Shown here: piece by piece, positions 50,408 through 63,195 of the stretch
Layout: every line of letters begins with the position of its first letter
Position numbering within the stretch: the stretch's first letter is position 1
DNA from: Glandiceps talaboti
Taxonomy: Eukaryota; Hemichordata; Enteropneusta; Spengelidae
Direction of reading: 5' to 3'
Assembly: GCF_964340395.1 (NCBI RefSeq)
Contig: NC_135550.1
Coordinates: forward strand, 434,001-498,000
Length of the DNA: 64,000 bases
Program-made: the position numbers and the translations under genes
Notes under the pieces: model-generated
Told to the model about the DNA's origin: nothing
Database searches by the model: none
The model's input: the letters and a program-made list of their open reading frames with translations, nothing else

Positions 50408-51430
50408 TTTTTTTAAGTAGGAAACTATGATGACATTGTTGTATCAATTAAAAAATCCAAAATAAATAACATCCTCATCCATATGGCCACTTCAAAGAGT
50501 ACATGGCTTTGGGAAAACTGAATATTTGAAAGGTATCCCTCTGAAAATGTATACACTAATGAAGATTTCGTAAAAGTTTGTAATTGTTCTGTTGCAGATA
50601 TTTGAAGAAAAGGGTATGTTAAAAAATTACTGTGAGCTTGAGAGAAGTTCTTTAGCTTTTTACATTTGAATGTACAAACTATTTAATTAAAACGAATCTT
50701 TCATTTGAGAAGTGACTGTTCTTACAAATGGTGCTGGGTAGGTGACATGTCTATCTAAACTTTGTATCTCATTTTACATTTGTATGTAAGTAATTGAGTG
50801 TTGTTTTTAGTTATATTGAATGTGAATGTGACAAAATTAGTATATTCCACAAGAATATTTGTAAATAAATAAAATGAATACTGGCAGCACAAATATTTAA
50901 ATTTCATATTTTTTATGCAATCAAGGCAACATTGGTTCTTCCTTAGAACTCTCGCACAGAAAACACAGAGACTCCTTTCAGAGTTGCATACATAGTTGTC
51001 TTGGAATAAGTAGATGCAAAGAGAATATATAGTAAATTAAACATTTGATGAGATCATGTCTTCTTGAGATTTGATCAACCATTCCCACCTGTAAGTTCAG
51101 TAGACAGATAATCATAGTGTAGATCAAAGAAATGATGCATACTAGGCATTTCAGTGGTTTTGTTTGCATGGTTATTTTTAACGTCATTGTTATTATGTTT
51201 TATGTTATTTTCTGGTACTCAGGTATTAGCTGGATTTGGGATATATGGTGCTTGAGGAGTTTTGGGTGACAAGTTATTAGATGGTGATATGTAAAAACAA
51301 AACCTACACCTAGTGAATAATAATAACATCTGCTGGTCAGATCAAGTATTTTTTCAGGGAACATCTCTATTTGATGACATTTTAAGTCAGTAGCTTCACA
51401 AATTTGTTAATTTCTTTTAGACACTTTATT
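50408..51430. other. Non-coding; possible polyadenylation region
   Basis: Overlapping AATAAA motifs occur at ~50865-50875 (GTAAATAAATAAAATG). They could end the phosphatase transcript if it runs through the element at 49097-50407. No gene seen. Confidence 0.35.
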
Positions 51431-52140
51431 AGGCTCCAGCGGGCACTGCCCGGAGGGGGCTTTTACATTGGGTTCTATCCATGCGTCCATCAGTGCACCT
51501 CATATCTGATATGTCCCTTTGTTTTGCAACTGAATCAAATATGGCGAAATGAAGGCCATATTTGTTGTTTGTGTATTTAACCTCATATCTCTGGCATACA
51601 CCAACTGATTTCAACCAAACCTGGCACAAAGATAACATACCATGTGGGACATATGCACATCACTTTTTTGTGACAGAATCAAATATGGCTGAATGGTGGC
51701 CATATTTGTTGTTACATTTCACAATATGCATCATAACTTTGTAGGTGTAATATATAGTGACTCCATTCAAGTGCCTACACACATAATATAAGTGGTCTTT
51801 GAAGACCTTGACCTTTGAACCTGAGAGTCTTCTTCAAGGTCAAATAGCCACATTTTGGTTATTTTCGTAGCTTTCTGAATCAAACAGTTCAAGTAATAAT
51901 TTTTTTTAATTATGACTTGGGTTTCTCATATAAAGCCCATTTTGCCAGTTATCTCCAAAACTTTTGATACCTATGGACACCATTCAACTTCAATTCAAGT
52001 GGCTACCCTCACATTAATGATGAGCTTTCTGATGAGACCGTGGCCTTTGACCTTTGACAAACATTTCCAAGGTGAAGAGAGAGAAAGGTTACATTCTTGC
52101 TGTACACTTAAGACGGCCAAATATTGCTAATTATGCTGAA
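51431..52140 (+). repeat. Diverged dispersed repeat (AGGCTCCAGCGGGC start)
   Basis: Opens with a GC-rich foldback (GCTCCAGCGGGCACTGCCCG) and GGGTTCTATCCATGCGTCCATC, followed by units containing AATCAAATATGGC...GGCCATATTTGTTG. The layout parallels the family 2 Helentron-like elements. Ends uncertain. Confidence 0.4.
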
Positions 52141-53915
52141 AACCCAACACTGCAAACATTTGCATCCCTGGAAAGGCCAACAAAGCATTTCATGTGACTT
52201 GACTTTATTCCCAGATACTAATAATACAAGTCTGTAAAGAGAGTATGATTACATAAATAAATGGGAAAGTGATCAAAAAATAGTTGTCTGCCAACTATTC
52301 TAGTCCAACCCCACCAATACATGTGATCATAATCAGAATACAAATATTATCTGGCATTTTCACCATTCCTTTGGATTTCTGACATATTCAAAACTTCTAC
52401 AAATAAAGTGTTAAAATTGTCAACATGCTAATTATCTTACACAATATAACACAGAAGTTTGGGCTATGTCTTCCACTGAAGGCTTGCTACAACTCACCTT
52501 TTTGTTGTTACATTTTATAAGAGTAAAGTAGTTTCCCCAACTCAAAGTTGTTATTGATGACCTGTCAATTGTCACTTGATACACACCTGAAGAACATAAT
52601 GCTTGGTGGAATGAGAGTCGGATGATATATTTTATAAAGCGTGATATATGGTTAGGAAGGATGGATGGATGTGTGGGTCTGTGTGTTTTATTACAAAATA
52701 TATTGTGTGCTATGAAAAGACATTGGATCAATTGTTACAGAGTATGTTATAAACCAAGTCATGCCTCACCACTTTGTACAGTTTATAGGGGTCATCATGA
52801 GAATAACATTGCTTTCCATGTTTTCATGACTTTGTCTATGGTTCTATTTACTGTATATTATTTGTGTTTTTACCAAGTTGGAAAAAAGCTGAAGATACCA
52901 AAAGCAAAACTTGCACTAGCATAGAGAATGGGACATCTGACTTGACAATGTTGTTTACCAGTGCTACCATATTGAACCAGATAAAGAAGTCTCTCTGGGC
53001 TAAACAAGCAGAGACCAATATTACCTTTATACCTAAAAGTCTCACTTTCATATGTTTGCTTTTCAAAAAAGAGTTGATGAAGCAAGGGTAAGCCGAATGT
53101 GATTGATGCAAAAATATCAGTTCACTTTGCTCTTTTCATAAATAATCAGTGCAATAGGTAGCCTGTGTCCACAAGTCTTTAGTTTTACCACCAAATATTT
53201 GAACTATGACACAAAGTTGGCCATTGTATACAAACCTTTCTGTTGGTGACACACAACGAAATCAGTTTATGTTACATAATGAAATTTATGTCAGTTCCAT
53301 TAATCATGAAGTGACATGTTTAATAGTTTACAAGTACATGGCCCATATTGTCAGTGTCATTCTTGTGGGCCCTCAAAGGAAAATCCTCAAACAGAATTTA
53401 AAATTGAGTATTTCAACACATCTAATTCATTCACAGTTAATGAACCTCATATACTTGTTAAACTGGTTACAGTTAAGCTACAGTCATGTTCAGCACTGAG
53501 GCATGATCTTAATTCTTGTGTTGGGTATTTTGATAATCCATGATGATCCATATTTACAGAGATGTACTCAAAGCAGGGTATGTTTATAGTATATGTAAGC
53601 AGCAATACTAGATACGTAATAAGTTAACTACTGTAATCTACATACTGTGCTTACTGTCACAACCATTACATGACAAAACAACAGTTTACATCACAGTGGA
53701 AGTAATAAATAGAATGTAAAACTAATTGTGCCTTAAATAGGTATAGGGCTAGTTTCACCAAATCAAATCATGCAGTTTTTACAACAACAGAAAATTCCTC
53801 TCAAGATAACTGATTGAATCATGTATATTATAATCATTATCATTATTGTTATTATTAATATTATTGTTATTTATCTTTGTTGATCACATTTGTCATTCTA
53901 CCATATCTCAGTTGT
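52141..53915. other. Non-coding, nothing recognised
   Basis: AT-rich sequence. The open frames at 52848-53111 and 53206-53499 overlap on both strands and show no family motif or consistent codon pattern. Confidence 0.45.
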
Positions 53916-55440
53916 TAAACCTCCCCCTGAAGGGAGTGCTGTTACAATGGGCTTGCTCCTGCTGTCCATCCATCCATCCAGATGTGTGTGCACGCTTGCA
54001 TCCCTAATACGTCTTTTCTCAGACATGCAATATCCAATTTCTTTCAAATCAGACACAAAGATGACATGTGGGAAATATGTATGTCACTTTGTTTTATGAA
54101 ATATGCAAATTTGACTAAATGGTGGTCATATTTGTAGTTTGAAATCTATATTTACTTCATAGTATTGCCAATTTTTTAAAATCATGTTTACAAGTAATAT
54201 TGAAGAAAAGAACTATACACAAACATTATTTTTGTTGCTCATATTACTTTTACTTTATAGTTAAAAATCATTATTTACTGCATAACTCACGAACTGTAAT
54301 GCACAGACACTCCATTCAAGTGTCTACTCCCATATTATCACATGCAAGCTATCTTTGGAGATGTTGACCTTCAGGGTCAATTATCAAAATCAAGCCAATT
54401 CCTGCCTATCACAGACACATTGTAGTGTTTACATTTTGCTTTTAAATCATGTTTACAAGTACAGCTAAAATAATGTAGGCTTGGTGTTTCACTCATGTGA
54501 CATGACATTTATTACATACACATCCTCAGACAACTTCTAATGCAAAAGAAACAATTACATAAGTGTTGTGCACAGTTGGGTTGTAGAAGTAGTCAATTAT
54601 TAGTTGATTATCAGATGAAAAATAAACAATTGAAGCCTTTGAAATCATTAAGTCCATGTAGTAATGTTTTCATGAGAAGCATGTTTTACTGCAGTGTTAA
54701 ATTTTCATGAGAAGCATGTTTTACTGCAGTGTTAAAGATAGCAAATGCTTATTAGTGTTCAATGTGATTGGGCAGGATCCTGCCGTCTTTGTAAATATGT
54801 CATCTTTGAGTCAAAACATAGTTGCATGAGTGAACACCAAGCCTACATCATTTTAACTGTTATATTGAAGAAAAGAAGTATACACAAGCATTACCTAGCA
54901 TTACTATATTTAATACAGCATAACTAAACAACTTCAATCATATGGTAGACTGAAACTATTCATAGACCATCGGAATTAAACTATTACTTGCATATTGCAG
55001 ACACTTTGTAGCAATTGTGTGTGGTGAATGTCTTTTAGGTCATGTATATAGATAATAGAGAACCGGATAAACTTATCATTTTTGGTGCTCATATAACTCT
55101 TTACTGAATGGCGGACATATTTGAAGTGAACAATCATGATTTAACAATTAACTTAGTCATCTTAGTACATGGAGACTACGTTAAAGTGTCTACCCCTGTA
55201 TTGCCAGGATTAAACTGTCTTTTTAGAGATTGACCTTTGACCTAGACCTGGATCTTCAGGTTCAGTTACTGAAATTAGCAATGCTGTGCATTATCATAGA
55301 CACTGTTGGAGTACTATTAATTTGTTGCCAACAATTTCTTATAAATCATATCTCCATTCAATCACATTTGAGAGTCTATGTCTTTTATGAAGACTTGTTA
55401 TATTTCATTTTGTCATATTCATGAAATAGTATCTTGATTT
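53916..55440 (+). repeat. Diverged dispersed repeat (AAACCTCCCCCTGAAGGG start)
   Basis: Starts AAACCTCCCCCTGAAGGGAG after TTGTT, then TCCATCCATCCATCC, and repeated blocks ending in TTGACCTT...GGTCA. Similar blocks occur at ~51800 and ~55225. Includes a 38-bp direct duplication at ~54664-54735 (TTTTCATGAGAAGCATGTTT). Boundaries approximate. Confidence 0.4.
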
Positions 55441-55799
55441 ATTAATATCGGAGAGTGGGAACATTTTTCAAAAATCATCTCGAGTATTTGCGTGTATTAA
55501 CTGTGCTACATACGCTTGTAAGTCAGTTTTTAACAAAAAATTTAGTGCCTTTATCTGTACAGATTATGTTATGAGAAATATTTTAATCTTTGCAATGAAT
55601 CAAGAATTGTGTGTACTTAGAAGTGCACGACATGAATGTTAGCAGCTTCCTCAGTGGTCACTCAGCCTCTGGAAAGCTGTATTGTCGTTGGTGAGGAACT
55701 TTCCCATTGGTAAATCTGTAGAAAGTAGCTTTCTCATTGGGTACATTACCTCTGTAGAAAGCTGCATTGTATGGTGCAATGTAGTGGCTTCATTTTTTT

Positions 55800-57036
55800 A
55801 GCACAACTGAACTGAAGGTTCAGTATTGCTATAGGCATGGTAAAGTGTCTGTGTGGATATGTGTGTGTGTGTGTGTGTGTGTGAACAACTTACAGTCAAA
55901 AACTGCTGGAGCAATTGCTTTGATATTTGGTGGTCATGTTACTTCTGGTGTCTAGTTGGGAAATTGTTCAAAAGAAATTAATTGCATAAGAGATGTGGGT
56001 TTTGGGTCAAAAAATGTGATTTTTGGTCAAAAAAATTAAATCTCCAAAACTACTGGGCAGATTGGCATGAAATGTTATGGGAAGATTCTTAGATGTGAGT
56101 AAATTAAGATTTGTGAATGACATGATTCCCTTAATAGTAATATGCAAATTAGGGCTAAAAATGTGTCTTTTTGGTCAAAAACCTCTAATTCCAAAACTAC
56201 TCAGCAGATTAGGCTGAAATTTAAGAAGGATGCATCTGTGGGTGTATAGATGAAGAAATATTAAGCATGTAATGATCTCATCAGTGATATGCAAATTAGG
56301 TGTAAAAATGTGAATTTTGGTCAAAAACTTGTATCTGAAAAAGTACTTGGTTAGTGACACTGAACCTTGGTGAAATGTTTCTAGAAGTGTTATTCTGTAA
56401 ATTTTCTTCAAAATATTTTGACACAATTGGCCCTAGCAACCATGACCACGCCCTTAGCAACAACCAAATGGCAGTATATTTACATATAATAACATCATCT
56501 GGTAGGCAAGTGAGTAAACATTAAAAACATGTATTCAAATGTCCCTAGCAACCATGACCACGCCCATAGCAACATCCAAACAGTCGTGTATTTCACAAAG
56601 ATAACAGGGATTAATAGACAATTGAATAAACACTCAAAAATGAATGCAAATTTGCCTAGCAACAAGACCACGCCCATAGCAAGTCAAATAATCTTGTATA
56701 TTACCAAGATAACAGGAATTGAAAGACAAATGAATAAACATTCAATAAATGTATGCAAATGTGCCTAGCCACAAGACCACGCCCATAGCAACAGCCAAAT
56801 GATCACGTATATTGCAAAGATAATATCAGGAATTCATACACAAGTGAACAAAAACATTCAAAAATGTATGCGAATATATCTAGCAAAATGATCGCGTATA
56901 TCGCAAAGATAACAACATGGTTGGATATGCAACTGGATAGTCATTCAGCAAATGAACACCTATTGTTAGCATGGACTAGCATATGAATAAACATTTTTTT
57001 AAACTGTACAGTTGTGCTACAACGCCATTGGCGGTA
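55800..57036 (+). mobile_element. Complete Helentron-like element, family 1, subfamily B
   Basis: AGCACAACTGAACTGAAGGT after TTTTTTT. (TG)n at 55860-55882, tandem ~115-bp units at 56430-56890, then CAGTTGTGCT, ACAACGCCATTGGCGGTA and TTTTTT. The 3' hairpin CGCC-ATT-GGCG is perfect. Same length (1,237 bp) as the copy at 29577-30816. Confidence 0.75.
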
Positions 57037-57339
57037 TTTTTTCTATGTCACATTCATCTTTCCATGTTAACTGTAATGCACTGTAAATTCAATATTGTAT
57101 TTAAAAGGGAAGGGGGAATCATGTACACAGCTATTTTTTGCATTTTAATTAATAAAAGGCATTGTACTATAAGCCTATTGTAACATATTTCTGGTTATTA
57201 ATATTAATAAAATTTATTACTGGCATTTTTTGTGTGCAATGGATGTGTGTATATTTGTCAATTACCAATAGTAAAGGGAATGACAGAAAGAAACATTAAA
57301 TGAATATAATTATAAAATGTAAACTACATGTAACTCTGC

Positions 57340-58690
57340 ATCTGACAATTGCCGACATTTGTAATAAACTAACGCATTTGTAATACAATTGCCGACATTT
57401 GTAACGATATTTGAAGTAAAACTGACTATAAAATTTACAATCAATGCCTCATCTTCACCAATCCTAGATTTCAACAAATTAAACACCTGAATCTAAGAAA
57501 CTTTATTAAAATTCCCTGTGTAATAACTTATTCTACCAGTTAAGCCAGGGAAGTCTTGTGCCGGTATTTAGCACCAAAAATTGATCCAGAAATATATTGT
57601 TATGTATTTACTTCTATGATTCAAATAAAAAATTCTTTCTTTACATATCAGAGTTTATCGTTGGTTGGCCTGTCATAGGTTTGTCTTATATTTCACAAAT
57701 ATTGGAAAGCGATTATGTTTCTTTTTATACATAAGTACAATTACTTCACAGACCAACAATAATTGAAACTGGAAACTGGTGTTTGTGCTCTGGACTTTTT
57801 GGTGAGATATAGCGATATACAGCATCCACAACACCAAGTGTCTGTAATGTATGATGTCAGAAATATTCGCCTTAATGCATAATAATCTTTTCACACTCAC
57901 GGACAAGAATATGTCGATGTAGACTTATTGATATACTAACTTGTTTTTTAAAAATTACCGTTAACAATTACTTCTCAAGCCATTACGAAGCTTTCACTTT
58001 TTGCCCCCAAATGACTATTGGTTGTGAAATCGCCGTTTCTATGTTTTCTAGAGAAACCAGTCTGTTGGTAGTCAACCAACCAGTTATTTTTTGACAAAGT
58101 CAATTTAACAACACGTCCGCCAATGATCAAAATTTACATTCGTTCAATAAAGCACGACGTGTTGATCAAGTGATGGAATTATGATTTGAACTGATGGGTT
58201 GGTACATGCTTAGTATATAATTTAGGTACTAGTAGGTAAGTAAGTAGATAGGTAGCTAAGTAGACTTATTATTGACTGATTGCATGGTTGGTTGATTGAT
58301 TGATTGATTGATTGATTGACAAAGACTCAATGCGCCAAGTGGCTGACATAATTGTTGTAAATTAATTCTAGGAAACTTGTAATAACGATATTTTATATCC
58401 CTTCTAAGTTTAGAATGAGTAATCCATTTCTTTGAAAGTCAGAGAGGAGAACCCCTTAACTTTTTTTATTACAAATTTCGGCAGGTTTATTACACATTTT
58501 TTTCTGAAATTTATTACAAATATCGGCTATTTTTATTACAATTGTCGTTCACAGAATTTATTACAAATGTCAGTTTATTACAAATATCTGCAATTTATTA
58601 CAAATGTCGGCGATTTTATTACAAATTTCGGTTTATTACAAATTTCGGCAATTATTACAAATGTCGGTTGTACAGTGCATGATACTGCTT
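57340..58690. repeat. Candidate element with TTATTACAAATGTCGG terminal arrays
   Basis: Left end carries inverted CCGACATTTGTAATA (57350-57405). Right end carries about ten irregular TTATTACAAAT[A/G/T]TCGG units (58468-58672). In between, (GTAA)n and (GATT)n tracts occur at 58230-58320. The right array recurs in the same orientation at 61615-61830. Confidence 0.45.
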
Positions 58691-59490
58691 AATTACCTAA
58701 TATCGTTCATTATTCAAAATACTCATTAAAGGTAAAAGTTGTAGCAACAATCTTCATAGGACAGGTGCGTATTATTATGGTTGATATATGTACCATGTTA
58801 TACGAAATTTGAAGCTTGCATTTGTAAGATACAGGCTAGGTACCTAAAATCATTAATTATGCAAATTTTTCATTAAAACTAAGCTATATCAACAAATTTT
58901 ATAGGACATGTCCGCTTTGTTATCATTAATGTGTGTACTACATGATATTGAAATTCAAGTATGCATTCTTATGACCTATCCTAATTACTGAAAATCATTA
59001 ATGATGCAAATTAGTTATTAACACTGTAAGGTACATCAACAAACTTTATAGGGCGTATAAACATTGTTATGTTTAATGTATGAAGTAAATTATATTAAAA
59101 TTGAAGTATGAGTCTTAAGATATAGCCTAATTACCAAGAATCATTAATTATGCAAATTATTCATTAACACTGAAAGGTACATCAACAAATTCTATATGTT
59201 GTTTAACGAATATACTAAATTATAGTGAAATTGAAGTATGCAGTCTTGAGATATTGCTTAATTAGTTGATTTCATTTATATGCAAATTTCCTAATTAACA
59301 TGAACAGATCTCACTCAAAAACTTATCAGGTCTAGCCATTACCCCAAACATTATATTACAAAATTTCATTATAATTGAGCCAGCCGTTTTTAAGAAAATG
59401 AGGACAGAGACAGACAGACACACACACAGACAGACAGACAGACACCCCCCCCCTTTTAATACCTCCCGTACCCTTACGAGAGGTAAAAAT
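58691..59490 (-). repeat. Dispersed repeat with GACAGACA tract and ACCTCCCGT hairpin end
   Basis: Repeated ~130-bp blocks (AATCATTAATTATGCAAATT) end in GAGCCAGCCGTTTTTAAGAA, (GACA)n, a C run and TTTTAATACCTCCCGTACCC then TTACGAGAGGTAAAAA. Read on the minus strand it starts TTTTTACCTCTCGTAAGGGT, the same terminus as 61130-61160. Confidence 0.5.
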
Positions 59491-59711
59491 GTGTCCGGGG
59501 TGTCAAATATGGCGTCAGATACGCATAAATAACACGTTAACGCCACCTCTGGTATGTACTTGTATTATATTGAAATTGAAGTATGTATGGCCTAATTACC
59601 GAAAATCATTAATGCAAATTAAATTAAATGTACCAAATTTCATTTTAATTGAACCAACCGTTTTTTCTTCCGTAAGGAAGAGATATATTTAGTGGGTGGA
59701 AGTATGTGTGT

Positions 59712-59762
<51 letters not shown>

Positions 59763-60300
59763 CCATAACGGCTAGCTCAATTCAAACGGAATTTTGAAGA
59801 CGTATTCCGTAGGGTAATGGCAAGACTTGAATAGGTTTTGGTAAGATATTGGCATATTTTCGGTACATTGTACACAAGATCGTCATGGACATTAAATGAT
59901 GCCCTCAACAGTCGTTGTTGTGCAAGTGAAGATATCGAACAAGTTTTTAGCACAGCGTCTGCACTCACACACTGAGTCAGTCATATTTCGAGCATTTGGT
60001 AAGTACTCGTACATATTATTTATAGTGTTACTTGCAACTACATGTAAGATGAACAACTTCAACATTTGAACTTTACAAATGAAATCAATCGCCATTTTCG
60101 TCCACAGTGCAAGGTCACATACATACGTATACGGTACATGTACGTATGGTACAGCCTTGTGATGGACGCCATTTTCTTTAATCGATCGAGAACGAATAGA
60201 TTACTTTCCATTGTAATATTACAACACGAAACATTGTCATTATGCCAAAAATATAGGTCGTATTGTTATTGTGCCAAAAATATAGGTTATGAATGAATGA

Positions 60301-60331
<31 letters not shown>

Positions 60332-60830
60332 AAGGAAAACATAGTTTCTCGTCCGGAAATGTTGTCTAAAGTGGTGCGACGATGCGATTATTTTTTTTAC
60401 ATTCTCAACAAATGTTAATCGATCTACTTATCATTGCAGTTACTGTTCTTTATATTTAGTACTTTACAGCAAGTGTGTATGTTGGGCATGTCATGGGCTA
60501 GTTCATGATTATTTCTGCAGTTGTCTTCACTGGTGGCAATTAATGTAGGGAGAGCTACTTTTGTGTTTTCCCTTTCGTCTGCTGAATTGGCTTACGGAAC
60601 TGAAGAAAAAAATAACGAGGAAAGAGGGTACTTAAGTGATGGGCGCTGACCAGAAACAATTTTTTCTTTGCCTTTAAAACTCTTTCTACGATGAGTGCTA
60701 TGCTACAACGTTCTATAAAGCTTCACGTTACATGTTGTGGTTGGCCAGGACTTATTGCATATGTTCTGTTGTATTCCAACAATAAATTGTCTGTAGGAAC
60801 AACAATCTCAAAACTTTGTCCTTACGGAAG
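59491..60830. other. Non-coding with (TG)n and short repeat pieces
   Basis: (TG)n at 59706-59757 beside a CTTCCGTAAGGAAG hairpin at 59669. (ATGT)n at 60296-60328. No gene seen. Confidence 0.5.
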
Positions 60831-61230
60831 CCATTCAGTTTAAATCTGGTTAAGAAAATGATGACACAGACACAGACACAGACACACACACACACAGACA
60901 CAGACACACACACACACACACACACACATCCCCCTTTTAATACCTCCCTTGCCGCAATGTGTGGTTTGAACAGGGAGTTTGAATTATACTTATGATAGCA
61001 AGACTTTTTACTATTTCACCTTCATCCTACATAAGGGTTCTAACAATACCAAGTATCTGCAGGACTGGATGATGAGACGACCACTAGCACTGCTAGGTAG
61101 TGATCTGTATGAGTAGGTTTTTACCTCCCGTAAGGGTACGGGAGGTATTAAAAGTGGGATGCCTGTCTGTCTGTCTGTCATCATTACAGTTTTCCTAGAA
61201 TCGTTTTTGTCATTCTTAGGGCACTTGGCC
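60831..61230. repeat. Pieces of the ACCTCCCGT repeat family, both orientations
   Basis: Reverse piece at 60845-60960 ((ACAG)n/(AC)n, then CCCTTTTAATACCTCCC). Forward piece at 61121-61190, TTTTTACCTCCCGTAAGGGT then ACGGGAGGTATTAAAA and (TGTC)n. The 5' hairpin ACCTCCCGT/ACGGGAGGT is perfect. Confidence 0.55.
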
Positions 61231-61239
61231 CTTTGAGTC

Positions 61240-61342
61240 TTCATCAATCAATCAATCAATCGATCAGTCAGTCAGTCAGTCAGTCAATAATAAGTCTACT
61301 TATCTACATGTCTATTTATTTACTTACTTATTTACTTACTTA

Positions 61343-61416
<74 letters not shown>
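61240..61416. repeat. (TCAA)n, (TCAG)n and (TTAC)n microsatellites
   Basis: Simple repeats joined by AATAATAAGTCTACTTA. This is an inverted copy of the arrangement at 58230-58330. Confidence 0.95.
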
Positions 61417-61614
61417 AGTACCTATACCCAGTACATTCAGATGCGGATTGATTGAAATATTAATAACTTGGCCAATTCTTCAATTAATTAGTATATTCAT
61501 CAATTCAATTAATACTTGTTAAATCTACTTTCGCTTGGCGATTTTGCATTCTTCTATTTCTTTATTTAGATAACCCATTTCTTCGTGTCGAAGGAAGGAC
61601 CCTCTTTAATGTAA

Positions 61615-61835
61615 TTTTTTATTACAAATTTCGGCAATTTTATTACATCTTTTTTCTAAAATTTATTACAAATATCAGCAATTTTTATTACATTTGTCGT
61701 TCATAGAAATTATTACAAATTTCGCCAATTATTACAAATGACAGTTTTATTACATGAAAAACGTGATTTTTATTACAAATATCGGCGTTATTACAAATGT
61801 CAGCAGTTATTACAAATGTCGGTTGTACAGAGCTG
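61615..61835. repeat. TTATTACAAAT-type irregular array, second copy
   Basis: About nine units of TTATTACAAAT[A/G/T]TCGGC, ending TCGGTTGTACAG as at 58665-58678. Confidence 0.8.
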
Positions 61836-61948
61836 TCATTTACCGAGTAAATAAAAAAAATCTCGTAGCTGCGCCGCAATTACTTCTACAACATATATTC
61901 AATGATATGTTGGATGACAGTCATAAGAATGCATTTGTACACGTAAAC

Positions 61949-61949
<1 letters not shown>

Positions 61950-62002
<53 letters not shown>
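61950..62002. repeat. (TC)n microsatellite
   Basis: About twenty-six TC units. Confidence 0.98.
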
Positions 62003-62006
<4 letters not shown>

Positions 62007-62143
62007 TGGGGTCTACTTTACATTATTTTGTTTGGTCTAAAATAAGGTCTTGGAAGGAATCACATGATCAATTCTCGACTAGTTCGAAGTTTAACGCAAG
62101 GTGTACTTCTGTTATAATGTTTATTTAAATGGCATTCATATTT

Positions 62144-62353
62144 TTAAGCAAATTTACATTTATCACAAGTAAACTCAGGGAAAACACGTTCACATGTTGG
62201 ACATGCATCAATATATTGGATTTTATTTTTCTCAGAACATTTTCTTGTGTTTTCATGTTTATTTAAATTATGCTGATGTTTAAAATGTCTATTACATATT
62301 TCACATATATACTCAGGTGCTGAACGATTACAAGAATCACATTTAACTCGCAT
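62144..62353 (-). CDS. Small Cys-rich zinc-finger protein, virus/Polinton-like cluster
   Basis: 69 residues, start at 62353. Four closely spaced Cys pairs: CDSC, CEIC, CPTC and CDKC. The middle reads CEICNRHFKHQHNLNKHENT then RKC, a C2H2/C2HC-type finger. A TATATAT motif on the minus strand (~62382-62390) lies ~30 bp upstream of the start, implying a very short leader. Intronless and AT-rich, with the same orientation as the next ORF (62479-63147). Probable nucleic-acid binding. Function in the element unknown. Confidence 0.6.
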   Translation of the reverse strand: MRVKCDSCNRSAPEYICEICNRHFKHQHNLNKHENTRKCSEKNKIQYIDACPTCERVFPEFTCDKCKFA

Positions 62354-62478
62354 TGTTTATTCGTAAATACTTTGAATATGCATATATACCCTGTGTTGTT
62401 ATCTCTCTAATTGAGCGCACGCCAACCTTTAGGTAAACGTTAGTAACTGTAAGTAATTTAGTACTTTTAAGTAAACTT

Positions 62479-63147
62479 TTAAGTAAGTTCGAGTTGAAAT
62501 GAAATTGGCCAACCATTAAAATCTATTGGTTCGTTATTTTGATTAGTTATCCAAATTCGAAGATTAGTTATATTCATTTTCTTGATGGGTACTGGAATAT
62601 TCGCAGGAAATGAATAAGTCACAGGTTCTCCTATTTCACCCTTATTTTCCTGTATCGTTAAAATTTGTAAATAATTAGACCTTTTCCCATTGATGTAATT
62701 AGTAGGTGTATCTATAATATCACAGTAGACTACGTATTCAGTCACAGGAAGAAAATCTGCTTTGTTTGGACTAATACCTGGTGAAATATATTCTTTCTCT
62801 TCAAAACCAAGTATTTTCGCAAAATTCTTAGGCTTTGAAAAGTCTACTTTAACGTTTTCACCGAGTATCATCTGTGTTTTTCCTGTTGGTAAAATTCTCT
62901 TAAAATTAAAAAATCTTGATCTACCAATCGCTTGCGATAATGTTTCTACACTGTAATTACCTGGTTCTACTTTTTTAACTGACGTTTTTTTATCAACGGT
63001 AAAAGCAATTTCATTGTTTTCTTTCGTAATATTATACCAAGAATTATATAGTTTACACTCCAACAATCGTATCTGTGAATAACCAATCAACGTTTCTGTA
63101 AAACTGATAGTAATATCATTAGATTTTTCGTTTATATACAACTTCAT
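62479..63147 (-). CDS. Uncharacterised ~222-residue protein, possible structural protein of a Polinton/virus-like element
   Basis: Complete intronless frame from ATG 63147. The N-terminus KLYINEKSNDITISFTE, then IRLLECKLYNSWYNI, VEPGNYSVETLSQAIG and a C-terminal ITNLRIWITNQNNEPIDFNG suggest an all-beta protein. I have the impression of short structural-type proteins from Polinton/adintovirus-like elements in invertebrate genomes, but cannot confirm it. No signal peptide or membrane segment. It diverges from the ORF at 63196 across 48 bp. Base composition is more AT-rich than the phosphatase exons. Confidence 0.55.
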   Translation of the reverse strand: MKLYINEKSNDITISFTETLIGYSQIRLLECKLYNSWYNITKENNEIAFTVDKKTSVKKVEPGNYSVETLSQAIGRSRFFNFKRILPTGKTQMILGENVKVDFSKPKNFAKILGFEEKEYISPGISPNKADFLPVTEYVVYCDIIDTPTNYINGKRSNYLQILTIQENKGEIGEPVTYSFPANIPVPIKKMNITNLRIWITNQNNEPIDFNGWPISFQLELT

Positions 63148-63195
63148 TGTTTTTAATAGTATAGTATAGTATATATAATATATAAATATTATAAT
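63148..63195. promoter_or_regulatory. 48-bp divergent AT-only promoter region
   Basis: Nearly pure A/T (GTATAGTATAGTATATATAA) between two opposed start codons, with TATA-like motifs readable in both directions. Such compact spacing is uncommon for animal genes and common in DNA viruses and virus-like elements. Confidence 0.5.

Noticed and set aside
52622-53543. ORFs up to 100 residues in the 3' flank
   Set aside because: Overlapping on both strands with AT-rich composition, no domain pattern and no supporting splice sites.
61233-61418. Leu-Thr-Tyr repeat ORF
   Set aside because: Translation of the (TTAC)n microsatellite.
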